A DNA stretch of 64,000 nt from Posidonia oceanica (GCA_037176725.1 JAZBRS010000020.1:59672001-59736000), one strand, 5' to 3'; numbered from the stretch's first letter, positions 1-11,790 are shown. Notes: a model not told the origin generated them from the letters alone. Program-made: numbers and translations.

Positions 1-2
1 CA

Positions 3-1902
3 CTGTAGGGCATGGCTCTATCAGTTCGACACTCTTGCATTCCTATTGCCCCTGAGGTTCCTTTGCGGCCTGTTGTTGCACGCACTGCACCCCCGCCCAG
101 GCCATCGCCCCAGCTACACACTGCTCCGGTGATGAGGGCGCGGCATTTGTCTCCTGCTTCTGCACAACACCGTGCACTGCATACAACTCCCTTTTCTGGT
201 GATCAGTCCTTCGGACTGGTTGGAGCACAGTATCCCACTAGCTCGTTGCCCGGCATTGCGCCTATGCAGCAACCATTGCTCCAACAATCTGCACCTCGCA
301 CCACACAGCATATTGCCCATCCATCCCCCTTGCATCAGGTTCAGAACCTAGCATGCTTTCCTGCCTACACTGCACGCACGCACGGATACGCCGGCCATCC
401 CGTTGCTTCACCAGGCGACGCTATGGTAGATCCGGAGGAGCACTTAGGTGCGACCCACTCGGCGTATGTGGTCCCTGCCCCTGTTGCCTCATCTCCTATG
501 GCAGCTAATCCAGACCCCATCAATGACAGGATGGATGTTCTAGAGAAAGCATTAAGTCTAGTGCAGAGCAAGGACCACCAGTCTTACCAGTTTCGCGACC
601 TTTGTCTCTTTCCCGAGGCCGCACTCCCTTCGAAGTTCTGCATCCCGGTCTTCGATAAATACAATGGTAAAGGCTGTCCTATTTCGCATCTGAAGGCATA
701 CTGCGGGGACCTTGCTCAGCTTCAGGCTGATGAAAGGCTCCTTATCCGCCTGTTTCAGAAGAGTTTGACCGGCCCCGCGCTCAAGTGGTTCACTTCCCTT
801 GACATGGCCACGGTTCGAACTTGGACGGATCTTTCTCAGGCCTTCCTTGAGCAGTATGCTTTCAACCTCGACCTGATCCCCAAGAGGGAGGATCTCGTCG
901 CCATCTGGTAGAGACCCCAAGAGCCATTCGGGGAGTATGTCGGTCGCTGGCGTTCCTTAGCCGCCCAAGTCAAAGATAAACCCTCCGAGGAGGATTCTAT
1001 CGAGATGATTGTTAAAGGGGCGCTGCCAGTGATTGGGACTCTGCTTTGCATTCAGCACATCACTAGTCATGCATCACTGATTAGGGCTGGTGTCTGCGTG
1101 GAAAGCTCGCTGCGAAGTGGGCATTTCCCCGCACTTTCTGCATTAGCTAGGCAGGCCAACACCTCCAGCATTCGCCGCAGCAACAGCAACAACAGCTCCA
1201 CTCCGGACCGCTCCGAACAGCTCTCCGAGTTTTGCGTCGATCTTCCCGAAGAGCCTGCCTATGCAGAGAGTCAGCTAGACCCTTTTCTGCTAGAGCACGC
1301 ACCTAATTTTGCACCCACTGAGCACACTGCCACCGTCGAGCCCGTGCATCACGTCGCACCTGCTCGGCAAGGACTCCACCCAGGGCAAAGACGACCTCGT
1401 CGGGCTGAGTGTCATTACATGCCTCTCCCTGGACCACTGAGTGTCATCTTCCCTCAAGTTGAGTCGCTCCTGAGACTCCCGGCTGTCCGTCCGTCACCAA
1501 ATCCCCCTCCGTGGTGGCATGATACGGATCAGTTCTGCAGTTTCCATCGGGCCACCGGGCACTCGACGGACAACTGCCACGCTCTCCGGGATGCCGTTCA
1601 ACGCCTGATCGACCGCAGGATCATCAACATTGGCGAGCAGGAGCATGCACATACACATACACCTGCACTTGCACTTGCACGCCCTAGTGTAGCCGACCCT
1701 TCCTCTTCCGGGCCTGCAGGCTTCGCAGCTGCCGGAACCTCGAGGGGTTACCCCAATCTTTTCTGAATCCTGCTCTGCTCCGATGGATCCTTCTGGTCCC
1801 CATCGGCGCGATCCCCTTCTTCCATCCTCCCTATCTCGTCCGAGGGACGCTCGGAGATGCAACGGCAGCGTCGACAGCACGACCAGGCGCAGCGCCATCC
1901 AA
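3..1902 (+). pseudogene. gag: Element A gag (5'-truncated by window edge, two in-frame stops)
   Basis: This encodes the retrotransposon capsid precursor, which packages element RNA in cytoplasmic particles. Read in one frame, it has a Pro/His/Ala-rich N-terminal part (to about 520). The retrotransposon gag core follows at about 590-1060, with motifs such as FRDLCLFPE, LAQLQADE, LKWFTSLD and PFGEYVGRW. A Ser/Asn spacer leads to a knuckle-like CxxHxxxGHxxxxC motif at about 1534-1575 (CSFHRATGHSTDNC). The frame is broken by TAG at 909-911 and TGA at 1764-1766, otherwise staying open to a GTAAGT at 1903. Base 12 aligns with about 53871 of element C, so roughly 440 bases of gag lie outside the window. 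With only two stops in 1.9 kb this is the least decayed gag here. Confidence 0.85.
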
Positions 1903-1908
1903 GTAAGT
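1903..1908 (+). promoter_or_regulatory. Candidate 5' splice donor at the end of element A gag
   Basis: GTAAGT follows CCAA at the point where gag coding similarity stops. The same hexamer sits at the same relative place in element B (minus strand, 25283-25278, context ATAG then GTAAGT). Ogre elements are known to splice within their body, so a donor here is plausible; no acceptor was assigned. Confidence 0.4.
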
Positions 1909-2887
1909 CCTTCTAACCTCTCTTTTGTTTCCCGCATTGTCTTTTCTTTTCGTTTTGCTTTGTTTTCTTTTTGTGTTTTCTTTTGCCTTGCCTGAAAATC
2001 ATAAAAAGTATAAAATCAACAAAACTCATTAAAAAGCATGCATTCCCTTCTGCTTCCTGCACTCATTCTTAGCATCAGTGGGCTGGCAACCCTAACTGCT
2101 CGGCGATAGGTCTGTTAACCTATCATTCGGGCTGATATCCCTAACTATTCGGCGATAGGTCCGTCAACCTATCACCTTCCTCTGCACATAGCTATCATCT
2201 CATGCATTCATCCCATCCTGTACATATCTGTCATCACGCATGTCACCTTCTGCACATACATGTCATTTCATGCATCCTGTAAAGCAAAAAATGCCAAAAA
2301 AATCAAGAAAATCAAAAAACGCAAAAATATTTTCTCGCATTGCTGTCGGTTTTCCCTTTTATGTTTTCTTAAACCTGAAAAACCATAAAAAATACAAAAC
2401 CAATGCAAAAACCTAAAAACATGCTTGTCCCTTCCCTTCTAAAAAATACAAAACCCATAAACATTTGTATAATCAGAAACCTGGCTATGGACAAGCAAGC
2501 AGCGCCTAGAGGATGTCAAGCAGCGACACTCTCAGGCAGGTCTCACTCGAGCAGCGCCATCTCTTGCATGTGGCCACAAAGTGAGACTGAGAGCAAAATA
2601 GAGCATCCCGCTGAGTTTCAGAACACTACAAGCAGGATCCACCTTATCAAGAGAGTCCACCGAACACGGAGAGGACCGAAGCAGGGCGGAGCATAGCCAG
2701 AGGCTGTAAGCACACATTGCAGAGGCTGAGGGTGTACGCGGATCAGCCGAACCCTTAATGCCTCATCCGGGACTGCTACCCCAAGAGGGCGAAGTCATGC
2801 GTATCCAAAAGAATAGAGATCATGTGAGCAAAAGAATATGATAACTTGATATGCATGCTGAGCACAAAAGAAAAATGAAGAAAGAAG
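1909..2887 (+). other. Element A post-gag non-coding region with two stem-loop copies
   Basis: No reading frame of note. Two copies of the family stem-loop occur at 2105-2124 and 2154-2173, with arms GATAGGT and ACCTATC perfectly paired in both. From about 2280 the sequence is the inverted counterpart of element B 25230 downward (A-rich, many short AAAA runs, then CAAGCAGCG-type sequence). Confidence 0.6.
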
Positions 2888-3340
2888 TTGAAGAAAGAAG
2901 GCGCTCATGAGAGGAGTGATTCGGACGAGCGTCTAAGCCACCTCAGCTATCAGCATCAAGCGCCACACTGGCAACTGCACAAGACATCATATCTGGAGGA
3001 CCTGGCCCCACCCTCCGAGCGCAGCAGCACGCTCCAACCCCTGTGCAGACAACACTCATTTCCAAGAAGGCTAGATGCAGATCCAATCACTCATGAGGGG
3101 AAAAGAAACATCATCCTGTGAGCGTCAAAAGCGGTAGTCGGTCCCCGAGGAATTAAGACGGAGGCTGTGAAGCTGCATCCAACGCTTCTGCTACCTACCT
3201 GCAGCCAAAGGCTATTCTCTGCGAAGCCAAAGCCTCATCCTGAGCCAAGAGTGAGAAAGAGAGCCACCGACCACAACTCGGCATGGCGTTGCTCGAGGAT
3301 CGAGTCTCCTGAGTTAGGAAGTGCAGAAGCACCCTTTTAG
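2888..3340 (+). pseudogene. Possible conserved downstream ORF of gag-only elements (copy in A)
   Basis: A frame opening at a TTG codon (no in-frame ATG) reads 77 codons to TGA at 3119-3121 and stays open to TAG at 3338-3340. It lines up codon for codon with a frame of element B (24497 down to 24129): shared stretches include HERSD, EDLAP, EGKR, GPRGI and KLHPTLLLPTCSQRL, with one in-phase gap of about five codons. The TGA here stands where B has AGA. I do not recognise the product, and it lacks domain signatures I know. Conservation of the frame between two diverged copies is suggestive, but it may simply be conserved non-coding DNA. Confidence 0.35.
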
Positions 3341-3504
3341 CGCAGTTGCTTTTGAGTCCAAAGCTACCAAAAAATGCATGCTGTAATATACTATCACCTT
3401 CTTTCCTCTCTGTTTTCGAAAATCGGAGTCAAGGATGAGCACTTTTGCCTGACCTCGCTCAGAAGCTCTGCGTTTTTCAAAAGTTTTGCCGCCCACCGCA
3501 TTGG

Positions 3505-3509
3505 GTAGG
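3505..3509. repeat. TSD (GTAGG), left of solo LTR S
   Basis: GTAGG immediately before the LTR start TGTTGACACC; the same five bases follow the LTR at 9274-9278. Element B keeps the uninterrupted site with a single GTAGG at about 23640 (minus strand). Confidence 0.9.
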
Positions 3510-6500
3510 TGTTGACACCCCATCTTGGTAGGCTTGGACCACTTGGAGCCCTCCTAGTGATTGCTGGACTCAAACCCAAACCAAAACCAAACCCTAACCC
3601 TCTTCTTTACCCTTCAAAACCAAGCAAACTTGACCTAAGCCTTTACCCCTCTTCCCAAGCTCAAAACCTAACCAAAATCCATAGGAAAACCCACCAACAC
3701 CTACTTAGCAAACCTACCCAAGAACTTAGAAAATCTCAAACATTAGACCATTCCCAAAAATCCTAGAAAACCTAGGCAAAACTCCCCTTTTTCTACACCT
3801 TAAAACCCCTCCAAAACCTTCTTAGAATCAAACCAAAACTTCAGAACCAACACCTCAAACCCTAGACTGCCCACTCACCAATTTTCATCCCATTCCAAGA
3901 CCTTTAAGACCTCCATTCACCCAAATTATCCTTTTCTCTCTCCGGGATTATCTTTTTCTCTCTCCTCTCTCTCTCCTGATTATCATCTCTCTTTTCATTC
4001 CCTTCTTACCCTTTCTCTGGTCTAGCTGTGGGCCCCCTCTGTGCTTCTGTCCTTCCTCTATCTTATCCCTATTTTTACTTTATTTTTAGCATTTTTTCTG
4101 AATTTTAGAAATCATTTTCCTCCAACCTATCTCTTTTCCTTTTATCTCCCTCTTTTTTCCATTTCTTTCCTCCTTCTTTTTTCCTTTTCTCTCTTTTGCA
4201 AAAATCCATAAAAACCCCTAAAAATCTGTAAAACCACAAAACATGAAAGAAACAAATCAGAACCCTAAGAAAAACAATTAAAAAACATTAAACAAGCAAT
4301 TAAAAACCTAAACTTAACTAAATCAAGCTAAAAGGAAAACCAAGCATGTAAGCTAAAAAATGCAAAACAAATCAAAAGAAAACACTGAAAAATCAAGAAA
4401 AAAACTAAAATGAAATCAAAACCCACCAAGAGTAAAAACCCCATCAGAAGAATTAAAAAACAAACCCTAAAAAGAAGAATCAAAAAACAAACATTAAAAC
4501 AAGTAATTAAAGAAGCAAAAGACTTAACCTAACAAACCTAAGGAAAAACAAATTAAAAAACTTAATTAAAAGGGAAAGAAAAACACATTTAAAAGACCTA
4601 AAAACACCTAATCAGACAAGAGAAACCTAACTAAAAACATCAAGAAAAATCAACAAATAAAAATCAAAGTATAATTTAAAAGACTTAAGAAAGAAAAAAC
4701 CCTAAGAAGACTAAAACTTAAAAACCTAAAAACAACCCTGGTTAATACGAAAATAAATCCTAAAAAACCCTAATCGATATCCTAAGTGCCCAACAAGGGA
4801 AACACAATTTTTAAAACAATTTAAAAAAGGTTTAACAAACATTTAATCAAGTGAAAACTAATTAAAAGCAAAACCAAAGCCCTAAAACCCTAATCAAGCC
4901 CAAAACACATTAATCAACCCAAAATGGTCATTAAAAAATCTAATTAAAATCCTAATTCACAACACAACCTTTCTAGTATTTTTATTTATTTTTATTTTAT
5001 TTTTCCCAATTTTATTTCCTCACTTCTCCCTCTCTTTCTTCCTTCTTTCCCATTTTTCTTTCCTTTTCTTCCTTACTAGGCCCGTTGGCCCGTTTCTCCC
5101 TTCCTCCTTTATTTCTTTTTCTTTTTTCTCGGCCCACAGCAGTCCGGCCCGCCTTCTTCCTCCTTCTTCTTCCTTCTCCTCCCTCAGCTTCTTCCTTCTC
5201 CTCCCGCGAAGCTGCACAGGACTCCCTCCCCGTTTTTAAATTTAACTTCTTCCCTCTCCGTCCAATCCAGCACCAGTTCGCCTCGACCTCCTCTCCTCTC
5301 AGCACCTTTTCCGGGAGGCTTTAACTGCCTGTCGTCTCGCCGGCTGCTTGTCTCCCTCAGCAGTAGTGGATCGCGTCGGTGGAATTCGAATTCCAAAGCG
5401 CGCGAGCAAGCCGGAGAGCAGCTGATAAAGCCTCAGCATTCGACCCCCTTCATTGCCTTTTTTGCGATCCGAGAGAGAGCTGGGAAATCCAGAGAATTCC
5501 CAAGCAAACTTCCCACTCCTTCACCCTCTGAATTCAGTAGAACTTCCCCTTCTTTCTCCCCTGAAACCAGCCCGTTCCAGCCTCGAATTCCCTTCCATTT
5601 TGATCCCCCAAGTTCACCCAGAAAACCAGCAATCCCCTCCCACCATTTCCCGGCCATTCCACCCCTCAGAACCACCCCAGTTCACCTGAATCCACCGCAG
5701 AGGCTAACTGCAAGCCAACTCCAATCCATTTTGGAATTCCCACCACCACAGACCGTCCTATCTTCCCAAATCTTCCTAAGTTACTCGCCTGACCTCCACC
5801 TTTCAGAAACACCTAGCCTTTAGCCTTCTCCCCCATCACAGACTGAAATCTTCACCACAAACACTTACCCCTCCTTCAGACCAGAAACGAACCCAATCTC
5901 CTATCTCACTCCACACTCTCCAGAAATCCAAGCCAATCATCCAGATCCACTCCTCGAACTCCCAGCAACTTTTCGGAGGGCTCCATCCAGCCCGACGAGC
6001 AGCAACAGTCCCCCCCCACCTCTAGTCACTTTGCCGAACCCAAAAATTGCCAGATCTTAGCCCGAGCTTCGAAGCTCGCGTCCGGACGACTGGGAAGCAC
6101 CGGAAGGTCGTCCTGAAGCAGCTCCAACCTCCGCGAGTGCCCGACGACCACCGCAGCGACTGGACGAACGTCGCCGGCCAACTCCGAAACTGCTGAGGTC
6201 GGGAGGACGTTTCAGACGCGGAGCCAGGTAATTCCCTATACCCTCAGCTCCCTCTTCTTCCCCTATTGCTTCTCAGCCCCTTAGAAGTAGGTTCCCGGCC
6301 CTCCTGCCCTGTTTCTGCTCGCCGCTCCGGTCGTCTTCTCCGACGCAGTTCTCCGGTCGTCTCGTCACTCCAGGCAGCGAAACGCAGCTCCGGTGGTTGC
6401 CTCAGGTCCGCACGGGTCTCAGGAACGTTCTCCGGCCCTCAGAACGCAGCGTCGCTGCGTCGATCGGCCGGACGAAGCTTCTGAAGCTCTGCAGACCTCC

Positions 6501-6689
6501 GGCGACCGCTCGAGCTCGTTCCAGTCCGCGTCAACCTCCGCCAATCGCTGTCAGACCTCCGTCAGCGTCGGGAGCACCTCTTCCGATCGTCCGCGCCTCC
6601 TCAGCCTCCCTGTGCCGGCGGTCGCGAGCTCTGGTAGCTCACTGCTACAGTGCTCGTCTCCGCCGGCCATTACTGTGCATTTATTTTCG

Positions 6690-7700
6690 CATTAGTATAG
6701 TTTTTTGGTGAATATTGCATGCTTAGCCTAAGTTCTTTCATTTTTGCATTCTGGTCCTTCTATCATTTAAGTTGCTATGTTTTTTATTTAAAACCATGCT
6801 AAATTGCTCTGAATGTCTGTGTTTTTCAGTATTTTCTTTTCAGTCCTTTTACTGTGCTGTTTAGTTATAAAATTTTATGCATCAGCCCCTCTGTTTTCAA
6901 TATTTGCACATAGGTCCTGCAGTAGTTCATTTAATTTAAATGCATTAATTTTACCATATCATATTGCATTCTGACCCCCTGTTTTTTCTCATTTTTGCAT
7001 TTTCATCCTCTGCACTGTAGTAACTTAGGTTTCATTTTCAATTTTTGCATGCTGCATTGCATATTTGTCCCTTGGTTTTTTCATTTTTGCATGTAGGTCC
7101 TGTTAAGTGCACAGTAATCATTTTGCATGCATTTTTGCTTATTGCATTGCATTTTCAACCCTGTTTTTTCCAAAAATTGCACATCAGTCCTGTCTTCTGA
7201 TTTCAGAGCATGTTTACCATATAAAATTGCATATTTGACCCCTGCATGATTCAAAAATCACACATAGGTCCTTGCATCCTTTAAAAACCATGTAAAAAGA
7301 CTGTTTTGCCCCTAAAGTTGCATCTTAGCTCCTATGCTTACAAAATTGCATGTAGACCCTCCACTTGCATCCCCGGACTTCCCAGAACCCTGTTTTCTGG
7401 AAAATTTGCACTTTAGACCCTAGTTTTTTCCAAAATTGCATTCTGATTTCTTTTTGCTTTCAAAACTTCTTCCAATGCATACCCTCTTTTCAAAATGACT
7501 TTCTGAACCCAATCTTTTGCAAAATAAAGCCCTCTGCCCTCTCCTGTTTTCAAAACTCTCTCCTGTGAGCCCCATCCTCTTTGAAAATTTGCTTTTAGCC
7601 TCCTTTTCTTTTTCAAAAATGGCATTTGAACCTCTGTTTTTCTAAAAATTCCCCTCTTGTCTTTTCTTGCATCTTGCATGCATCCTGCATTCATTTAGCC
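6690..7700 (+). repeat. Degenerate TTTGCAT-rich repeats inside LTR S
   Basis: About fifteen loose copies of a motif resembling TTTTTGCATNTAGGTCCTG, spaced roughly 40-90 bases. The same module lies at 15110-16150 and 49300-50400 in the other two LTRs. The T-rich composition resembles plant introns. Confidence 0.6.
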
Positions 7701-7956
7701 TTGCATTTCAGCATCCCTTTGCACACACTAAGCACCTTTTAGCTCCCCTTCACTTGGGGGGACCTTTTGCACATCCCTAGGACCTCCTGAACACCTAGAT
7801 CTGCTCTTCTCCCCTGTTCTGGCCTTCCTGCCTTGAAGCTGCGATATTTTCCAATCCGGCCGTTGGATCTTCTCAAGTAAGCTGCCCAGGCGACCGTAGC
7901 GAAGCGCCCTTCAGCATGGACTAGACAGATCTCAGATCAGGCTCCCGGATTTCCAG

Positions 7957-7962
7957 GTATGT
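7957..7962 (+). promoter_or_regulatory. Conserved splice-donor-like site in LTR S
   Basis: CAG then GTATGT at the end of a roughly 120-bp block (7835-7956) conserved in all three LTRs. The counterparts are at 16397 (GTATGT) and 50632 (AAG then GTAAGT). A second donor-like site occurs upstream in each LTR, here CAG then GTAATT at 6228. Confidence 0.35.
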
Positions 7963-8414
7963 CCTCCTGAATCCCTGCATTGCATTCATTTGCATGCCAT
8001 TTGCATAGTTTTCCTCGTTTTCGATTTCTATCTCTTTGAGCATGTAGAATAGGACCTCCCCTTTTAGCTTGGCAACTTAGATCTCCGTCTCGCGTTTTCC
8101 CATGTGTTTTGTGTTGAGTTTTCTCTGGAATTACCACTTAATGTGACTTTCTTCTCCCTTTTCCACGATCCGATCGCATCGCGAGCTTTGGGCAGCGTGC
8201 GAGACAGATCGTGGAACGGTTTAGTGGGAAACGGTCACAAGGGAGTGGTAATCCCTCCGTTTGCTCACCCTCCCCTTTGTAAGTCTTCACACCTACTCTG
8301 TGTGGCCCCGAACAGCGCTTGTTCTCACACATGCGTTGTTCTACTTCTCCTTTTACTGCTTCTAATCTTTTCCTTGCATCTACATTCGCACAGCTTTTCC
8401 GAGGTTTTATCTCG

Positions 8415-8640
8415 CAGCTTTTGGCACCGTTTTGCGTGCCTGCTTTGTCTTTCGCACCGTTTTGCGCGCTCGCCCTGTTTTTGGCACAGTTTTGAGTGCC
8501 TGTCATCGTCTTTTGCACCGATTCGCGTGCCGCCTTGCTTTCTCGCCCGTTTTGCATGCCGACCTTGTCTTTTTGCACCGTTTTGCGCGCTTTCTTGTTT
8601 TTCGCCTTGTTTTGCGTGTTTTACGCCGTTTTCTCTTGCA
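8415..8640 (+). repeat. Short tandem array in LTR S (about 30-36 bp units)
   Basis: Units contain GCACCGTTTTGCGTGCC with C/T-rich spacers. The array occurs in each giant LTR (also 16857-17105 and 51095-51365) with different copy number and unit quality. The frames seen through it on both strands are repeat artefacts. Confidence 0.75.
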
Positions 8641-8924
8641 TGTCGATCGCATTGCATGGTTTTGCCGTTGTTTTGCTTTTTCGCTTGCATTTTCATATAG
8701 GGCTGTGATGCTTACTGCCTAGAGTTCTCACAAGCCAGGTTTTGCCCGGTTCGGAACACAGACAGCGTAGCTGAGCACTTAGACAGCACGTTTACTTCCT
8801 TGCTTTGCATCTCTCCACTTAGAACACACCTTGAGCATTCATTTAGGCATTTATAGGCACATAGGCATTCAATCCTGCATTTCTCCGCGTATGCGAGCGT
8901 AAGCCTAGAAAGACCGATTCTCGC

Positions 8925-8978
8925 ACGTGTCAGGGGTGTCTAACACCTTCCCCACACGTAACAGGAGTCCTTGCCCTA
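8925..8978 (+). promoter_or_regulatory. Most conserved LTR segment (U5-type leader motif)
   Basis: The motif GGTGTCTAACACCTTCCCC followed by ACGTAACAGGAGTCC is nearly unchanged in all three LTRs (17400-17436 and 51668-51703) while neighbouring sequence is diverged. In S the GGTGT and ACACC arms can pair around CTA. A very similar motif near the LTR end recurs in plant Tat elements as I remember them, so a role in the genomic RNA leader is likely; the exact function is inference. Confidence 0.5.
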
Positions 8979-9273
8979 TCTTTTGGCCCGCAATGACCAT
9001 ACTGCCCTTATCCTAGGCTAGAGTCATCCCCTTTGCATGCATTTGCATTTGTTTTCCCTTGCATTGCTTTGCTTTGCATTTCTTGCTTGGTTTTGCGTGT
9101 TAATTCACGCATTTCCCCCGGTTTTCCTTGTCTCCCGTTAATGGACATGGTGGCGACTCTGATTTGTCTTATCTTTCTCTTTTCTCCTCGATTTTAAGTG
9201 TTTTCGAGTTGAGCCTCTTCCTCAGATCCAATCGCCACTAATAGCGAGCCTGATTCCGATCGGGATTGCTACA

Positions 9274-9278
9274 GTAGG
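9274..9278. repeat. TSD (GTAGG), right of solo LTR S
   Basis: Direct copy of 3505-3509, directly after the LTR terminus GCTACA; element A sequence (TCCTTGATGACC) resumes here. Confidence 0.9.
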
Positions 9279-9860
9279 TCCTTGATGACCGGCATGTCCC
9301 TCGTTTGTCACCTCGTGACGTTACGAAGCATGCCCACGCTGAGACCATTGCACGCCCACCACGGTGGGTTTCCTGTTTTCTGTATACCTGCCTGCATCCC
9401 TCATTCTTTGCATCCGGGCTGGCACCCCTAACTGCTCGGCGATGGGTTCGTCAACCTATCATCCATCCACTCGCTCATCCACCTTTGCATTCTGGTGCCA
9501 GGGGCGCTTCGGTCGTCCCCCAGTATCATCCTGATACCAGGGGCATCTTTTGGCTGCCCTGTGGTATCGTCCCTAGCTGGTCATCCCCAGCTGAGTCCCC
9601 AGCGGGCTGGCACCCCTAACTGCCCGGCGATAGGTTCGTCAACCTATCATCCATTCATCTATCCATCTTCGCATTTCGGTACCAGGAGTGCTTCGGCTGT
9701 CCCCTGGTATCATCCTGATACCAGGGGCATCTTGTTTGCTGCCCCTCGGTATCCCATTTCCATCCTCGTTCGGGCTGACATCCCCAACTGTCGTGGGAGC
9801 GTCTCCGGACCTCTACCGCACCTTCTGGCTCGGCATCCCGCCCCCTTTCCACCCTCATGC
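9279..9860 (+). repeat. Element A 3' region: two copies of a ~190-bp structured module
   Basis: No gene. A roughly 190-bp module occurs twice (about 9415-9600 and 9603-9780). Each copy has the CTAACTG...CGGCGAT core, a stem with a 6-base loop (GATAGGT/ACCTATC at about 9629) and a GGTATC...GATACC hairpin. The second hairpin has an 11-bp perfect stem (CCCCTGGTATC at 9701-9711, GATACCAGGGG at 9717-9727) around the loop ATCCT. Related hairpins occur in element B near 18605-18640 and 23210-23275. Confidence 0.75.
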
Positions 9861-10927
9861 GGGCTGATAGCCTTAACTATCCGGCGATGAGTCCGTTAAC
9901 TCCTCAGTCGGGCTGATAGCCCCAACTATCCGGCGATGAGTTCGTTAACTCCTCATTCGGGCTGATAGCCCTAACTATCCGGCGATGAGTCCGTTAACTC
10001 CTCAGTCGGGCTGATAGCCCTAACTATCCGGCGATGAGTCCGTTAACTCCTCATTCGGGCTGATAGCCCTAACTATCCGGCGATGAGTCTGTTAACTCCT
10101 CATTCGGGCTGATAGCCCTAACTATCCGGTGATGTGTCCGTTAACTCCTCAGCGGGCTGATAGCCCCAACTATCCGGTGATGAGTCCGTTAACTCCTCAG
10201 CAGGCTGATAGCCCTAACTATCCGGCGATGAGTCCGTCAACTCTTCAGCGGGCTGATAGCCCCAACTATCCGGCGATGAGTCCGTCAAATCTTCAGCGGG
10301 CTGATAGCCCTAACTATCCGGCGATGAGTCCGTCAACTCTTCAGCGGGCTGATAGCCCTAACTATCCGACGATGAGTCCGTTAACTCCTCATTCGGGCTG
10401 ATAGCCCTAACTATCCGGCGATGAGTCCGTTAACTCCTCATTCGGGCTGATAGCCCTAACTATCCGGTGATGAGTCCGTTAACTCCTCAGCGGGCTGATA
10501 GCCCCAACTATCCGGTGATGAGTCCGTTAACTCCTCAGCGGGCTGATAGCCCTAACTATCTGGCGATGAGTCCGTCAACTCTTCAGCGGGCTGATAGCCC
10601 TAACTATCCGGCAATGAGTCCGTCAACTCTTCAGCGGGCTGATAGCCCTAACTATCTGGCGATGAGTCCGTCAACTCTTCAGCGGGCTGATAGCCCTTAC
10701 TATCCGGTGATGAGTCCGTTAACTCCTCATTCGGGCTGATAGCCCTAACTATCCGGTGATGAGTCCGTTAACTCCTCATTCGGGCTGATAGCCCTAACTA
10801 TCCGGCGATGAGTCCGTTAACTCCTCGCTCGGGCTGATAGCCCTAACTATTCGGTGATGAGTCCGTCAACTCTTCAGCGGGCTGATAGCCCTAACTGTCC
10901 GGCGATAAGTCCGTTAACTTATCACCT
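9861..10927 (+). repeat. 22-copy tandem array of a 48/49-bp stem-loop unit (element A 3' region)
   Basis: Unit starts can be counted at 9861, 9910, 9959, 10008, 10057, 10106, 10154 and so on to 10879, with spacing 49 where the unit ends in CATTC and 48 where it ends in CAGC. Each unit has a hairpin GGGCTGATAGCCC (five-base arms, loop GAT). A second potential stem is GATGAGT with ACTCCTC or ACTCTTC, carrying one mismatch in the array copies. The 48-bp variants keep a 16-residue repeating frame open (two 90-codon frames); that is a consequence of length, not evidence of a gene. The 48- and 49-bp variants occur in runs, which suggests local segmental duplication. Confidence 0.92.
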
Positions 10928-11790
10928 CATTTCGTCGTAGTTTAATAGCATTCTGTTGCATATCATGGCATATCATCAGCATTTGCATTGCATGACATCA
11001 TATAGCTTCATTGTGTCCTCTGTAGAGTCAGTCCTAGTATTGCATTTCATCATTGCACAGACATGGCGTGCTCGGGATTCGAACTCCTGGCTCGTGTATT
11101 GCCCAAGGTATCATCCTCGGCACCCGCATGACTTTCGCAGCTTGTCGGCTTTGGATGATACTCGCAGTAGTATGCGGCCTTGGGATCGTCTTCCCGGTTT
11201 CGTATGCCCGGTGCTCCGCTGTTTATACCCTGCATTCTACTGCATAACATTGCACCCTTATTGCGCTACTACTCCTCTGTGGTCCTTACACCAACTTCCG
11301 CACTTCACCTTCCCGGGCCCGCGCCCGCCACTGCATGCACATCCACAGCATATTTACTTCTCAGCACTTTACTTTCCAGCATCTTTACTTTCCAGCACCT
11401 TTACATTCAGTCTTTACATCCAGTACTTTCTTTACAGCAACTTTACATCCAACACTTTCCTTACAAGCACTTTACTTCCAGCAATTTCCTTTCAGCACTT
11501 TACTTTCAGTACTTTACTTTCTGCTCTTGCATTGCATTTTCCACCCTCCCGCGTGCATGCACCATCTCGCTTTCCCCCAGAGGAGTACAGCGCAGTAAGC
11601 TTTAGCATAAGCATACCATGTATTGCACACTTAGCATCATCCATCTGCATCCTGCATTGCGGCAACGGGCTACGATTTTCGGTGCATCCGCCGAATAAGT
11701 AGCTCACGCCCATAGCAAACTGCTGCTCCCGTCGGTCAGATGGGGTGTCTTGTCAACCCTGAGCAGCAGTCTCGCTCCGCTTGACCTTGC
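10928..11790 (+). other. Element A 3' tail before the polypurine tract
   Basis: Mixed sequence homologous, in inverted orientation, to element B 18240 down to 17744. It contains C/T-rich stretches with repeated CAGCACTTTACTTTC-like motifs (11360-11520). A 248-codon frame (10956-11702) is rich in Ser/Leu/His/Pro with no recognisable domain and is not credible as a gene. Confidence 0.6.

Larger units (their letters stand above)
3510..9273 (+). mobile_element. Solo LTR S of the giant-LTR Tat/Ogre-like family (5764 bp)
   Basis: It starts TGTTGACACCCCATCTTG and ends GGGATTGCTACA, flanked by GTAGG on both sides. It has no internal domain, so it is the product of recombination between the two LTRs of a full element. 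Modules in order: C-rich and CT-rich start (3510-4200); A-rich tract (4200-4970); pyrimidine tract (4970-5240); GC-rich block (5240-6680); T-rich degenerate repeats built on TTTGCAT (6690-7700); a short conserved exon-like block ending in a splice-donor-like site (7835-7956); a 30-36 bp tandem array (8415-8640); and a conserved terminal segment (8700-9273). Short frames in the CT- and T-rich parts look like composition artefacts. It is clearly the same LTR type as 11806-17743. Confidence 0.92.

Noticed and set aside
8104..8722. Cys/Phe-rich frames of 96-198 codons and antisense Lys/Gln-rich frames in the LTRs (also 16544-17240 and 50863-51518)
   Set aside because: They are translations of the 30-36 bp LTR array and T-rich flanks; present on both strands, no start context, no domain.
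9861..10927. CRISPR array
   Set aside because: Units are contiguous without unique spacers, and the context is a plant retrotransposon.
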